DNA of 64,000 nucleotides from Sphingomonas kaistensis (GTDB lineage: Bacteria > Pseudomonadota > Alphaproteobacteria > Sphingomonadales > Sphingomonadaceae): assembly GCF_036884275.1 (NCBI RefSeq), contig NZ_CP145607.1:2529001-2593000 (forward strand). The letters run 5' to 3'. Both the position numbers and the translations under genes were made by a program. The first letter of the stretch is position 1. Each line of letters opens with the position of its first letter. Below, in pieces: positions 1 through 8,943 of the stretch. Under the pieces are notes generated by a model. That model saw only the letters and a program-made list of their open reading frames with translations. It was not told the origin of the DNA and did not search any database.

Positions 1-1367
1 AGCGCCAGCGCAGCACCAAGCGCCCCTGCACCCAGCGCGCCGGGACCGACAATGACCGCCGGACGCTCCGCTTTGGCGAAGGCATCGGTGACCGCCTTGG
101 GCAGCTTGCCGAGGATCGCCAGATCGTCGCCGATATCGGCCACCGGATACGTCAGGTCGACCGCCGGCCCGACGCTGAATACCGCCGCGCCCGCGCGTCG
201 CGACGCCTTGAGCAACCGCGTGTTGACCAGCGGCGCTTCCCAGCGCGGATTGGTGCCGATCAGCAGGATGGCGTCGGCGGTCTCGATCCCCGCGAGGGTC
301 GAGTTGAACGCCACCGCCGAAAGCGAGGTCACATCATAATCGAGGCCGGTCTGACGACCTTCGAGCAGGGTGGAGCCTTGGCCCTGGAGCAGCTTCTTGG
401 CCGCGAACATCGTCTCCGCGTCGAGCAGGTCACCCGCGATCGCCGCGACCTTCGACCCGGCGCTCTTCAGCTTGCTCGCAAACAGCTCGAGTGCCTCAGC
501 CCAGGTCGCCGCGCGCAACTTGCCGCCTTCGCGCAGCCACGGGCGGTCGAGGCGATTGCGGACCAACGCGTCGGCGTGGTGCCGCGTCTTGTCGCTGATC
601 CATTCCTCGTTGACGTCCTCGTTGATGCGCGGAAGGATCCGCATCACCTGAGGCCCGCGAACGTCGAGGCGGATGTTGCTGCCGACCGCGTCCATCACAT
701 CGATCGACGGGATCTTGCGCAGTTCCCATGGGCGATATTCAAAATTCTGCGGCGCCTGCAGAAGCGCGCCCACCGGGCACAGGTCGGCAAGGTTGCCGCT
801 CAGCTCGCTGGTCAACGCCCGCTCGAGATACGCCGTAATCTGCGCATCCTCGCCGCGATACAGCATGCCCAGTTCGGGCGTGCCCGCGACCTCTTCGGCA
901 AAGCGCACGCAGCGGGTGCACTGGATGCAGCGGGTCATCGCGGTCTTGATGACCGGACCCATATATTTGTCGTCGACCGAGCGCTTGTTCTCGTTGAAGC
1001 GGCTGGACGAGCGGCCATAGGCCATCGCCTGGTCCTGCAGATCGCATTCGCCGCCCTGATCGCAGATAGGGCAATCGAGCGGGTGATTGATGAGGAGGAA
1101 CTCCATCACCCCTTCGCGCGCCTTCTTGACCATCGCCGTGTCGGTGCGGATCGTCTGGCCGTCAGCAGCCGGAAGCGCGCAGCTCGCCTGCGGCTTGGGA
1201 GGGCCGGGCGCGACTTCGACTAGGCACATGCGGCAATTGCCCGCGATGCTCAGCCGCTCGTGGTAGCAGAAGCGCGGGATCTCCTTGCCGGCAAGCTCGC
1301 ATGCCTGCAGCACGGTCGCCCCTGCGGGGACCTCGATCTCTTCGCCGTCGACGGTAACCTTGGGCAT
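1..1367 (-). CDS. nuoG: NADH-quinone oxidoreductase subunit G (3' part off the window)
   Basis: Complex I subunit carrying much of the iron-sulphur chain in the cytoplasmic peripheral arm. About 455 residues are present; the C terminus lies beyond the left edge. The N-terminal ferredoxin domain has FCYHERLSIAGNCRMCLVEV (33-52) and Cys63. The His-Cys3 cluster motif starts at HPLDCPICDQGGEC (95-108), then CIQCTRC (147-153) and DLCPVG (195-200). All expected cysteines are present. The molybdopterin-oxidoreductase-like domain follows. The ATG at 1365-1367 overlaps the nuoF stop by one base (TAATG), implying translational coupling at the end of the nuoABCDEFG run seen here. Confidence 0.96.
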   Translation of the reverse strand, partial: MPKVTVDGEEIEVPAGATVLQACELAGKEIPRFCYHERLSIAGNCRMCLVEVAPGPPKPQASCALPAADGQTIRTDTAMVKKAREGVMEFLLINHPLDCPICDQGGECDLQDQAMAYGRSSSRFNENKRSVDDKYMGPVIKTAMTRCIQCTRCVRFAEEVAGTPELGMLYRGEDAQITAYLERALTSELSGNLADLCPVGALLQAPQNFEYRPWELRKIPSIDVMDAVGSNIRLDVRGPQVMRILPRINEDVNEEWISDKTRHHADALVRNRLDRPWLREGGKLRAATWAEALELFASKLKSAGSKVAAIAGDLLDAETMFAAKKLLQGQGSTLLEGRQTGLDYDVTSLSAVAFNSTLAGIETADAILLIGTNPRWEAPLVNTRLLKASRRAGAAVFSVGPAVDLTYPVADIGDDLAILGKLPKAVTDAFAKAERPAVIVGPGALGAGALGAALA

Positions 1368-2677
1368 TATTCGGCAGCCTCGAGCATCGCCCCGCCGTTG
1401 CGCTCCGTCATGCGGCGCTCAAGCTCGGGGCGGAAATGTTTGATCAGGCCCTGGATCGGCCACGCCGCCGCGTCGCCGAGCGCGCAGATGGTGTGGCCTT
1501 CGACCTGCTTGGTAACGTCGTAGAGCTTGTCGATCAGCTCGGGGCTGCCGTCGCCTTCACGCAGCCGCTCCATGATCCGCCACATCCAACCGGTGCCTTC
1601 GCGGCACGGGGTGCACTGGCCGCAGCTCTCATGCTTGTAGAAATAGCTGATGCGGCTGATCGCGCGGACGATGTCGGTCGACTTGTCCATGACGATGACC
1701 GCTGCGGTGCCAAGTCCGGAGCCGACCGCCTTCAGGCCATCGAAGTCCATTGGCGCGTCTATGATCTCGGCCGCCGGCACCAGCGGTACCGAGCTTCCAC
1801 CCGGGATCACCGCGAGCAGATTGTCCCACCCGCCATGGATACCGCCGCAATGGCGATCGATCAGCTCGCGGAAGGAGATGCTCATGCTCTCCTCGACTAC
1901 CGCCGGCTTGTTCACATGGCCGCTGATCTGGAAGAGCTTGGTGCCCTCGTTCTTCTCGCGCCCGAAGCCGGCGAACCAGCTGGCGCCGCGGCGCAAAATG
2001 GTCGGGACCACCGCGATCGATTCGACGTTGTTGACCGTGGTCGGGCAGCCGTAGAGCCCCGCACCGGCCGGGAACGGCGGCTTGAGACGCGGACGGCCCA
2101 TCTTGCCTTCGAGGCTTTCCAGCATCGCGGTCTCTTCGCCGCAGATGTAGGCGCCGGCACCGCGATGGCAGAAGATGTCGAAGTCGTAGCCCGACCCGGC
2201 TGCATTCTTGCCGACCAGACCCGCAGCATAGGCCTCGGCGATGGCCTTCTCGAGCGCCTGCGCCTCACGGATGTATTCGCCGCGGATGTAGATGTAGCAG
2301 GCCCGCGCACGCATCGCGAAGCTGGCGATCAACGCGCCTTCGATCAGCTTGTGCGGATCGTGACGGATGATCTCGCGGTCCTTGCACGACCCGGGCTCGG
2401 ATTCGTCGGCATTGATCACCAGGAAGTTGGGTTTGCCGGGCTTGGGCTCCTTGGGCATGAAGCTCCACTTCATGCCGGTCGGGAAGCCCGCCCCGCCGCG
2501 CCCGCGCAGGCCCGACGCCTTGACCGCGTCGATGATCGCGTCGGGGCCGACGGCCATCAGCGCCTTGGTATTGTCCCAGTCGCCGCGCGCCTGCGACGCC
2601 TTCAGATCGGGCGACTGAAAGCCGTAGACGTTGGTGAAGATGCGGTCCTTGTCGGACAGCGGTCCTGTGTAGCCCAT
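1367..2677 (-). CDS. nuoF: NADH-quinone oxidoreductase subunit F
   Basis: 436-aa NADH- and FMN-binding 51-kDa subunit, the electron entry point of complex I. The glycine-rich [10 protein letters not shown] (59-68) is the nucleotide-binding signature. [11 protein letters not shown] near residue 350 plus a later CALGDAA give the four cysteines of the N3 [4Fe-4S] cluster. Length is normal for the family. The start is only one base beyond the stop of a tiny membrane ORF (2679-2822) that separates it from nuoE. The stop overlaps the nuoG start. Confidence 0.97.
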   Translation of the reverse strand: MGYTGPLSDKDRIFTNVYGFQSPDLKASQARGDWDNTKALMAVGPDAIIDAVKASGLRGRGGAGFPTGMKWSFMPKEPKPGKPNFLVINADESEPGSCKDREIIRHDPHKLIEGALIASFAMRARACYIYIRGEYIREAQALEKAIAEAYAAGLVGKNAAGSGYDFDIFCHRGAGAYICGEETAMLESLEGKMGRPRLKPPFPAGAGLYGCPTTVNNVESIAVVPTILRRGASWFAGFGREKNEGTKLFQISGHVNKPAVVEESMSISFRELIDRHCGGIHGGWDNLLAVIPGGSSVPLVPAAEIIDAPMDFDGLKAVGSGLGTAAVIVMDKSTDIVRAISRISYFYKHESCGQCTPCREGTGWMWRIMERLREGDGSPELIDKLYDVTKQVEGHTICALGDAAAWPIQGLIKHFRPELERRMTERNGGAMLEAAE

Positions 2678-2678
2678 C

Positions 2679-2822
2679 TTAGAGCGAGCCCTGGCTGAGG
2701 AAGTAGATGACCGCGATCACGATTGCCGCAAGCACGGCAAGCTTGACCACGCCCTTGATGAACTTGAGCGCGAGAAAGGCGGCGATGACGCCGACGATGA
2801 TCAGGATGACCGAGCCTTCCAC
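2679..2822 (-). CDS. 47-aa predicted membrane protein inside the nuo operon
   Basis: Short ORF with a GTG start at 2822 directly behind the nuoE stop (TGAGTG) and a TAA stop one base before the nuoF ATG. The translation begins [20 protein letters not shown] and ends [11 protein letters not shown]. It holds two hydrophobic stretches (about 4-20 and 26-43) separated by a short basic segment around FIKGVVK, so it could be a helical hairpin. It fills the nuoE-nuoF gap exactly and keeps the tight spacing of the operon, which favours a real gene. No family is recognised. A role as accessory subunit or assembly factor is inference. Confidence 0.6.
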   Translation of the reverse strand: MEGSVILIIVGVIAAFLALKFIKGVVKLAVLAAIVIAVIYFLSQGSL

Positions 2823-3509
2823 TCAGGCGCCCTCGCCCGCTTCCGCCCACATCGGGCGATAGTCGTAATTGCGCTCGGTCATCTTCTTGAGGCTGGTCGG
2901 GCCGCCCTCGGGGCAGCTGGTCTGCCGCCCGATCTGAGAGCCCGCTTTGACCGGCTTGCCGGCCGTCAGCGCGTCGAGCACCCTGGTCATGCTCTCTTCG
3001 GTCAGATCCTCGAAATTGTCGTCGTTGATCTGGACCATCGGTGCGTTGGCGCAGGCGCCCAGGCACTCGACCTCGGTCAGGGTGAACAGGCCATCGGGCG
3101 AGGTCCCGCCCTTCTTCATGCCTTTGGCATAGCAAGCCTTGAGCACGTCGTCGGACCCGCGCAGCATGCACGGCGTGGTGCCGCACACCTGGACGTGGAA
3201 TTTGCCCACCGGCACCAGATTGAACATGGTGTAGAAGCTGGCGACCTCCATCGCGCGGATTGGGGGAAGCCCACATTCTGCAGCGACGAATTCGATCACC
3301 GGGATCGGCAGCCAGCCTTGCGTGCCGGTCTCGGCGCCGACCTGCCGCTGGGCAAGATCGAGCAAGGGGATCACGGCCGAGGCCTTGCGGCCTTCCGGAT
3401 ATTTGGCAAGCGCACGCGCAGCCTCGGGCGCATGCGCCTTGTCCCACGCGAAAGCGCTCCAGCGCTCGCGCAGTTCGGGGACATCGGGGGCGAAATGACG
3501 CTCGGCCAT
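2823..3509 (-). CDS. nuoE: NADH-quinone oxidoreductase subunit E
   Basis: 228-aa 24-kDa thioredoxin-fold subunit that binds the [2Fe-2S] cluster N1a next to NuoF. The cluster ligands are visible as Cys109 and Cys114 (CGTTPC) and Cys149 and Cys153 (CLGAC). The core matches the family to about residue 170. A C-terminal tail with [13 protein letters not shown] follows, of the kind often seen in alphaproteobacterial NuoE. The start ATG at 3507-3509 overlaps the nuoD stop by one base. Confidence 0.97.
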   Translation of the reverse strand: MAERHFAPDVPELRERWSAFAWDKAHAPEAARALAKYPEGRKASAVIPLLDLAQRQVGAETGTQGWLPIPVIEFVAAECGLPPIRAMEVASFYTMFNLVPVGKFHVQVCGTTPCMLRGSDDVLKACYAKGMKKGGTSPDGLFTLTEVECLGACANAPMVQINDDNFEDLTEESMTRVLDALTAGKPVKAGSQIGRQTSCPEGGPTSLKKMTERNYDYRPMWAEAGEGA

Positions 3510-4783
3510 TAGCGGTCACACTCCCCGAACACGATGTCCATCGCGCCGAGCACGGCAGTCGTATCGGCCAGCATGTGACCCTTCATCATGAAGTCCATCG
3601 CCTGCAGGTGGCTGAACGCAGTCGGCCTGATCTTGCAGCGGTAAGGTTTGTTGGTGCCGTCGGCGACCAGATAGACGCCGAACTCGCCCTTGGGGCTTTC
3701 GGTCGCGACATACACTTCGCCCGCCGGCACGTGATAGCCTTCGGTGTAAAGCTTGAAGTGGTGGATGAGCGCCTCCATCGAGGTCTTCATCTCTGCCCGC
3801 TTGGGCGGGAACACCTTGCGGTCGCTCGACCCGATCTCGCCCTTGGGCATCTCGTTCAGGCACTGGCGGATGATGCGCCAGCTCTGACGAACCTCTTCGA
3901 CCCGGACCATGAAGCGGTCGTAGCAGTCGCCGCGGGTCCCGACCGGCACGTCGAACTCCATCCGGTCGTAGACCTCGTACGGCTGCGACTTGCGGATATC
4001 CCACGGCATGCCCGAGCCGCGGATCATCGGACCCGAGAAGCCCCAGGCGATCGCGTCTTCCTTGGTGACGATTGCGATATCGACGTTGCGTTGCTTGAAG
4101 ATGCGGTTGTCGGCGACCAGGCTGATCGCATCCTCGAACAGCTGCAGGCGCTTGTCGAGGAAGGTGCCGATTTCGTCCAGCGTCTTGGGCGTGATGTCCT
4201 GGTGGACGCCGCCGACGCGGAAATAGTTGGCGTGCATCCGCGCGCCCGACACGCTTTCGTAGATCTGCATCAGATCTTCGCGCAGCTCGAACAGCCACAG
4301 GTTGGGCGTCATCGCGCCCACGTCCATGACGTGGGAGCCAAGGTTCAGCATGTGGTTCTTGATGCGGGTCAGTTCCGCCATCATCACCCGGATGTACTGG
4401 GCGCGGATCGGCACCTCGAGACCCATCAGCTTCTCTGCCGCGAGCACGAAGCTATGCTCCATGCACATCGGCGAGCAGTAATCGAGGCGATCGAAATAGG
4501 GGATCGCCTGCGCATAGGTCTTGTATTCGATCAGCTTTTCGGTGCCGCGGTGAAGCAGGCCGACGTGCGGATCGCAGCGTTCGACGATCTCGCCGTCCAA
4601 TTCCATGATCAGGCGCAGCACGCCGTGCGCGGCCGGGTGCTGCGGGCCGAAGTTGATCGTGTAATTCTGGATCGCCTCGTCGCCGAGGTTCTGGTCGCCG
4701 CGCTCGGGCAGGACACCGATCTCGACGCGGGTGGTCTGGCGGCCCTCGTCGAGCGCAACGCCATTCTCTTCGCTGATAGCCAT
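3509..4783 (-). CDS. nuoD: NADH-quinone oxidoreductase subunit D
   Basis: 424-aa 49-kDa subunit that forms part of the quinone-binding cavity with NuoB. The family signature [10 protein letters not shown] is at 45-54 and the conserved SMCMEHS-type segment appears as [10 protein letters not shown] further on. The C terminus ends in the typical [11 protein letters not shown] roughly 40-residue N-terminal lead before the conserved core is somewhat long but starts in the TAATG overlap with nuoC, which supports this start. Separate nuoC and nuoD genes are present, not the fused nuoCD of enterobacteria. Confidence 0.97.
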   Translation of the reverse strand: MAISEENGVALDEGRQTTRVEIGVLPERGDQNLGDEAIQNYTINFGPQHPAAHGVLRLIMELDGEIVERCDPHVGLLHRGTEKLIEYKTYAQAIPYFDRLDYCSPMCMEHSFVLAAEKLMGLEVPIRAQYIRVMMAELTRIKNHMLNLGSHVMDVGAMTPNLWLFELREDLMQIYESVSGARMHANYFRVGGVHQDITPKTLDEIGTFLDKRLQLFEDAISLVADNRIFKQRNVDIAIVTKEDAIAWGFSGPMIRGSGMPWDIRKSQPYEVYDRMEFDVPVGTRGDCYDRFMVRVEEVRQSWRIIRQCLNEMPKGEIGSSDRKVFPPKRAEMKTSMEALIHHFKLYTEGYHVPAGEVYVATESPKGEFGVYLVADGTNKPYRCKIRPTAFSHLQAMDFMMKGHMLADTTAVLGAMDIVFGECDR

Positions 4784-5667
4784 TACTGCGCCTCCCCGCC
4801 GTCGCGGGTCACGTTCTTGCTGTCGGGGACCGGCTCGTCGGTTTCGGTGAGCTTGCCGCCGAGCTGCGCCGACTTGTCGCTGTTCGACTTTCGGGCCTCA
4901 ACCGACGCTTCAGCCATGCCGGCGGTTTTGCGGTCCTCGTTATCGGTATTGTACGGTTTTTCGCCGCCACGCTCGCCGGCGCCTCTGCCAGCTTCGACCT
5001 TCGGCGCGGCCGCGGTGGCAGGCGCAGGCGAAGCACCCCCCGGAGCGCCCGGCTCGGCCTTTTCATCGCCCGGCAGGCGATATTCCGGCCCGTTCCACGG
5101 CGTCAGGAAGTCGAAGGTACGGAAATCCTGCGCCAGGCTGACCGGCTCGTACACCACGCGCTTCTCGGCTTCCGAATAACGCATCTCGGTATAACCGGTC
5201 AGCGGGAAGTCCTTGCGCAGCGGATAGCCCTCGAACCCGTAGTCGGTGAGAATCCGGCGAAGGTCGGCATTGCCGGCGAAGGTCACCCCATAAAGGTCGA
5301 ACACTTCGCGCTCGAGCCAGCCGGCGACCGGCCACAGGGTCGTGACGGTCGGCACCGGGGTCGTCTCGTCGGTCCGCACCTTGACGCGAATGCGGCGGTT
5401 CCGGGTCAGCGAGAGCAGGTGGTAATTGACCTCGAAGCGCTCCGGATTCTCCGGGTAATCAACCCCGGCGATCTCCATCAGCTGCTGATATTCGAGGCCG
5501 GGCGTGTCGCGCAGCAGGCGGCAGGCGTCGGCCACGCCGTCGCGCTGCACGGTCAGCGTGATTTCGTCCGCCTGATCCTTCACGTCGAGGATCAGCGAAC
5601 CGAGCGCGGCCTGGGCCGCATCGATCACGCCCTCGTCGGACGCGGTCCTAGGAGCCGAATGGGTCAC
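4783..5667 (-). CDS. nuoC: NADH-quinone oxidoreductase subunit C with long disordered tail
   Basis: 294-aa 30-kDa subunit. The conserved core is about residues 15-205 and includes [16 protein letters not shown] and the 30-kDa signature [10 protein letters not shown]. After PGDEKAEP the protein continues for roughly 90 residues of Ala/Pro/Gly/Glu/Lys-rich, low-complexity sequence without predicted fold. Typical alphaproteobacterial NuoC is about 200-220 aa, so the tail is an addition. Part of the tail (about 4900-4970) is less GC-rich than its surroundings. The gene overlaps nuoD by one base, and its start overlaps nuoB by 4 bases (ATGA). Confidence 0.95.
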   Translation of the reverse strand: MTHSAPRTASDEGVIDAAQAALGSLILDVKDQADEITLTVQRDGVADACRLLRDTPGLEYQQLMEIAGVDYPENPERFEVNYHLLSLTRNRRIRVKVRTDETTPVPTVTTLWPVAGWLEREVFDLYGVTFAGNADLRRILTDYGFEGYPLRKDFPLTGYTEMRYSEAEKRVVYEPVSLAQDFRTFDFLTPWNGPEYRLPGDEKAEPGAPGGASPAPATAAAPKVEAGRGAGERGGEKPYNTDNEDRKTAGMAEASVEARKSNSDKSAQLGGKLTETDEPVPDSKNVTRDGGEAQ

Positions 5668-6245
5668 CGCTCAATCGTCCCCTCGCGGCGGATCTTCCGC
5701 TGCAATTGCATGATCCCGTAGAGCAGGGCTTCGGCGGTCGGCGGGCAGCCCGGGACATAGATGTCGACCGGAACGATCCGATCGCAGCCGCGAACGACGC
5801 TGTAGCTGTAGTGATAATAGCCGCCGCCATTGGCGCAGCTGCCCATCGAGATGACGTAGCGCGGCTCGGCCATCTGGTCGTAGACGCGGCGCAGTGCCGG
5901 GGCCATCTTGTTGCACAAGGTGCCGGCGACGATCATCACGTCCGACTGACGCGGTGACGCACGCGGGGCAACGCCGAACCGTTCGAGGTCGTAGCGCGGC
6001 ATGTTGACGTGGATCATCTCCACCGCGCAGCAGGCAAGCCCGAAGGTCATCCACCACAGCGAGCCGGTGCGGGCCCAGGTGAACAGGTCCTCGGCCGACG
6101 TCACGAGAAAGCCCTTCTCGTCGAGGTCCTTGCCCATCTCGGTCAGGCGGGCGTGCTCAGGCGAGCCGGGGGTCAGACCATAGGCGCGGGCGATCTCTTC
6201 CTCGGTCGGATAGGGATTGGCCGCGGGGTCGAGCATCACTCCCAT
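5664..6245 (-). CDS. nuoB: NADH-quinone oxidoreductase subunit B
   Basis: 193-aa subunit that ligates the N2 [4Fe-4S] cluster, the last before quinone. The tandem cysteines are in GLACCAVEM (Cys72, Cys73), with GSCANGGG and [12 protein letters not shown] supplying the other ligands. I place the start at ATG 6245 because AAGGGAG lies 7 bases upstream. An internal ATG at 6236 overlaps the nuoA stop (TGATG) and would give 190 aa. A longer upstream reading frame exists but overlaps nuoA in another frame and is not believed. Confidence 0.95.
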   Translation of the reverse strand: MGVMLDPAANPYPTEEEIARAYGLTPGSPEHARLTEMGKDLDEKGFLVTSAEDLFTWARTGSLWWMTFGLACCAVEMIHVNMPRYDLERFGVAPRASPRQSDVMIVAGTLCNKMAPALRRVYDQMAEPRYVISMGSCANGGGYYHYSYSVVRGCDRIVPVDIYVPGCPPTAEALLYGIMQLQRKIRREGTIER

Positions 6246-6613
6246 TCGAGCGCTCCCTTCTTCCAGGCATAAGCAAGGCCGAGCGCCAGTTCGGCGAGGA
6301 ACACCATCATCGCGCCCCAGCCGAGCCAGCCGGTGCTGTCGAGCGTAACCGCCCACGGGAACAGGAACGCCGCTTCGAGGTCGAACACGATGAACAGGAT
6401 CGCGACCAGGTAGAAGCGGACGTCGAACTGCGAGCGCGAATCCTCGAACGCCGGAAAGCCGCACTCATATTCGGTGAGCTTCTCGGCATAAGGCTTGTCG
6501 GCGCCGGTGAACTTGGACGCGATGATCGGCGCGAACACGAAGATCGAGCTGAGAGCGAGCGCCACGCCCAGGAACAACAGGATCGGCAGATATTGTGCGG
6601 CGACTGCGGCCAC
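6236..6613 (-). CDS. nuoA: NADH-quinone oxidoreductase subunit A
   Basis: 125-aa membrane subunit, first gene of the nuo operon. Three transmembrane helices are evident: about 10-32, 68-88 and 95-115. The conserved loop [20 protein letters not shown] lies between the first two. It joins the peripheral and membrane arms of complex I. Its 3' end overlaps nuoB. The 110 bp upstream up to 6726 must hold the operon promoter unless transcription starts further up. Confidence 0.96.
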   Translation of the reverse strand: MAAVAAQYLPILLFLGVALALSSIFVFAPIIASKFTGADKPYAEKLTEYECGFPAFEDSRSQFDVRFYLVAILFIVFDLEAAFLFPWAVTLDSTGWLGWGAMMVFLAELALGLAYAWKKGALEWE

Positions 6614-6680
6614 GCGAGACTCTCCGGTAATAGGTTGGCCGCGCTCTAGAGCAGGGCTGGGCCGGAAACAACCATCAGAA

Positions 6681-6694
6681 GGACCATATGGTCC
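6681..6694. promoter_or_regulatory. perfect 14-bp palindrome upstream of nuoA
   Basis: GGACCATATGGTCC lies 68 bases before the nuoA start and just past the 3' end of the upstream minus-strand gene. A perfect 14-bp dyad in the leader region of a large operon could be an operator, but no matching regulator is recognised and the site could be chance. Confidence 0.25.
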
Positions 6695-6726
6695 CCCTTT
6701 GTCCCTTTAGCGGGACGCGCCCGGCC

Positions 6727-7542
6727 TCAACTCCGCAGCGCGCTCGCGACGAGCTTGTGAAGGCGGCTGTGGAGGTCGCCGTTGGCGGCGATATACTCGC
6801 GGCGTTCAAGCATCCGATCTTGGCCGCGATAGTCGGACACGAAGCCGCCCGCTTCCTTGACCAGCAGCATGCCCGCCGCGGAGTCCCAGACGTCGAGATC
6901 GTCTTCCCAGAAGCCGTCCATCCGCCCTGCCGCAACCCACGCGAAGTCGAGGCTGGCGGCGCCGAACCGGCGGATCCCCGCGACTTCGGGCGCGATGGCG
7001 GAGTAGATCCGGTTCCATTGCGCGACGTCCGAGCGTCCGAGATGTGGGATGCCCGTCCCGATCAGGGCCTCGTCGAGATAACGGCGGGCCGACACGCGCA
7101 GGCGGCGGTCGTGAAGCCAGCTGCCACGGCCTTTTTCGGCCCAGAAGGTCTCGTCGGTCAGGGGCTGGTAGACCAGAGCATGGGTGATGTCGGGCTGCCC
7201 GTTGGGCTTCTTCTCCTCGACCGCGATCGAGATGGCGAAGTGCGGAATGCCGTGGAGGAAGTTGGTGGTCCCATCCAGCGGGTCGACGATGAAACGCGGC
7301 TTGGCGGGATTGCCGGCGATCTCGCCGCTTTCCTCGAGCAGGAAGTTCCAGTCGGGACGCGCGGCCTTGAGTTCGCCGAGAATGGTTTCCTCGGCCTGTC
7401 GGTCGGCCATGGTGACGAAATCGCCCGGGCCCTTCTTGGACACCTGCAGCTCGCCCACCTCGCCAAAGTCGCGGCGAAGCTTGGGGGCGGCCTTGCGGGC
7501 GGCCTTTTGCATGACGGCGATCAGGCCGGAGTGGGAAACCAT
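6727..7542 (-). CDS. inositol monophosphatase family protein (SuhB-like)
   Basis: 271-aa member of the Mg2+-dependent, Li+-sensitive phosphatase family. Metal-binding residues are visible: LEESGE (69-74), DPLDGTTNF (87-95) and WDSAAGMLL near residue 220. Substrates in this family include inositol monophosphate, histidinol phosphate, PAPs and fructose-1,6-bisphosphate. The sequence alone does not decide; the DPLDGTTNFLHG form fits SuhB-type inositol-1-monophosphatase best. It follows efp on the same strand across an 83-bp gap containing a hairpin, so it may be partly co-transcribed. Confidence 0.9.
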   Translation of the reverse strand: MVSHSGLIAVMQKAARKAAPKLRRDFGEVGELQVSKKGPGDFVTMADRQAEETILGELKAARPDWNFLLEESGEIAGNPAKPRFIVDPLDGTTNFLHGIPHFAISIAVEEKKPNGQPDITHALVYQPLTDETFWAEKGRGSWLHDRRLRVSARRYLDEALIGTGIPHLGRSDVAQWNRIYSAIAPEVAGIRRFGAASLDFAWVAAGRMDGFWEDDLDVWDSAAGMLLVKEAGGFVSDYRGQDRMLERREYIAANGDLHSRLHKLVASALRS

Positions 7543-7553
7543 GGCAATTCTCC

Positions 7554-7575
7554 CCCCTCCCGAATGCGGGAGGGG
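7554..7575. repeat. short GC-rich hairpin between efp and the SuhB-like gene
   Basis: CCCCTCCCG and CGGGAGGGG form a perfect 9-bp stem with a four-base loop (AATG on the plus strand). There is no T-run on either side, so it is not a classic intrinsic terminator. On the minus strand the hairpin ends one base before the GGAG that serves as ribosome binding site for the SuhB-like gene. I recognise this kind of CCCTCCCG/CGGGAGGG element as a common dispersed repeat in sphingomonads, from memory only. Confidence 0.5.
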
Positions 7576-7625
7576 ACGGGGGTGGGTCGGTTGGGCGGGA
7601 CAGGCGAACCCTGCCCCGGGCTCAT

Positions 7626-8189
7626 TCAGTCGGCGCGGCGGACGTAGGTCTGTTCGTAGACGTCGACCACGATCTTGGTGCCGCTCGAAATATGCGGCGG
7701 GACCATGACGCGCACGCCATTGTCGAGGATCGCGGGCTTGTAGCTGGACGAAGCGGTCTGGCCCTTCACCACGGCGTCGGCCTCGACAATGGTGGCTTCG
7801 ATGGTGTCGGGAAGCTGCACCGAGATGGCTTCTTCCTCATAAAGCTCCATCACCACGTCCATGCCGTCCTGCAGGAAAGCGGCAGCATCGCCCAGCAGGT
7901 CGCGCGGCAGGCTGACCTGGTCGTAGGTGTCCTTGTCCATGAACACGAGCATGTCGCCTTCAGGGTACAGGAACTGGAAGTCCTTGGTGTCGAGGCGGAC
8001 GCGCTCGACGCTTTCGGCCGAGCGGAAGCGGACGTTGTTCTTGCGACCATCGCGCAGGTTCTTGAGTTCGACCTGCATGTAGGCGCCACCCTTGCCGGGC
8101 TGGGTGTGCTGGATCTTCACCGCACGCCAGATGCCGCCTTCATATTCGATGATGTTGCCGGGACGAATTTCGACGCCGCTGATCTTCAT
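7626..8189 (-). CDS. efp: translation elongation factor P
   Basis: 187-aa EF-P, which relieves ribosome stalling at polyproline. The N-terminal KOW-like domain carries the loop QPGKGGAY with Lys33 at the position modified in other bacteria. Two OB-fold domains follow, with YDQVSLP and the C-terminal TASSYKPA and [11 protein letters not shown] motifs. Length is standard. No modification gene (epmA or epmB) is visible nearby. Confidence 0.97.
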   Translation of the reverse strand: MKISGVEIRPGNIIEYEGGIWRAVKIQHTQPGKGGAYMQVELKNLRDGRKNNVRFRSAESVERVRLDTKDFQFLYPEGDMLVFMDKDTYDQVSLPRDLLGDAAAFLQDGMDVVMELYEEEAISVQLPDTIEATIVEADAVVKGQTASSSYKPAILDNGVRVMVPPHISSGTKIVVDVYEQTYVRRAD

Positions 8190-8258
8190 GGATCCGCTAC
8201 TTCCGCTTCTACAGGTTGAAAGAGCTTGGCCGAAAACGCCCGGCCGAGGGCCAGCCCC

Positions 8259-8924
8259 CTAGCCGCGTTCGCCTTTTCCGGCAAGCTGGGGGTAGGGATT
8301 GATCGGAGTGCCCTGCCACCACCGCTCGCCCGGGCTCATCCGGTAGATGGCGTAATGAAGGTGCGGCCCGGACGGGCTTGCATTGCCGCTGATCCCCACC
8401 GTGCCGATGGGGTCACCCCGACTGATACGTTGCCCTTCCTGAAGGCCCGGCGCGTAGGAATCGAGATGGGCGTAGTAATGCAGCCATTGGCCGTCGGGTG
8501 AGCGGACATAGGCGGTGATCCCGCCGCCGCCGCGCGAAAAGAACAGTTTCTCGACCGTGCCTTCGGTGGCCGCCACGACAGGCGTTCCGCGCGGCGCCAT
8601 GATGTCGATGGCATTATGCACGCGGCTCCCGCCGCCCCGGCTCGCCTTATAGGTGTCGGTCAGGTCCGCCATTCGGATCCCGGCCACGGGAATGGCCAGC
8701 CCCGAGGACGAGATGATCAGTGGCCCGGCCGGCCCGCCATCGCGGCGCGGCGCTCGGGCGCTACGATTGACCCCGACCCGCTCGGCCGCCTCGGTGGCGA
8801 GCGCCTCGGCTGCCGAGGGCGGATCGGCGCCGCGGCTGACGTTGCGCCACCACAGCCACGCGCCGAACGCCAGCAAGGCAAAGATGATGGCATTGCCGAA
8901 GAGACTTAGCCGGCTGACCCGCAC
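8259..8924 (-). CDS. M23 family metallopeptidase, membrane-anchored
   Basis: 221-aa LytM/M23 peptidase. An N-terminal transmembrane helix (about 8-27) anchors it, a linker follows, and the catalytic domain covers about 75-215. Zn ligands are complete: His103 and Asp107 (HNAIDI), and His190 in PHLHY (187-191); His153 in YAHLD is the usual catalytic partner. It therefore probably cleaves peptidoglycan cross-links in the periplasm. It is next to an L,D-transpeptidase on the same strand (19-bp gap), so the two may form a cell-wall remodelling pair. Confidence 0.92.
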   Translation of the reverse strand: MRVSRLSLFGNAIIFALLAFGAWLWWRNVSRGADPPSAAEALATEAAERVGVNRSARAPRRDGGPAGPLIISSSGLAIPVAGIRMADLTDTYKASRGGGSRVHNAIDIMAPRGTPVVAATEGTVEKLFFSRGGGGITAYVRSPDGQWLHYYAHLDSYAPGLQEGQRISRGDPIGTVGISGNASPSGPHLHYAIYRMSPGERWWQGTPINPYPQLAGKGERG

Positions 8925-8943
8925 CGCTGCCCCCTTTGTCCCG

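Noticed and set aside
3260..5179. 639-codon plus-strand open frame opposite nuoC/nuoD/nuoE
   Set aside because: GC-rich antisense shadow of well-supported nuo genes; no family signature and low-complexity His/Arg/Asp composition.
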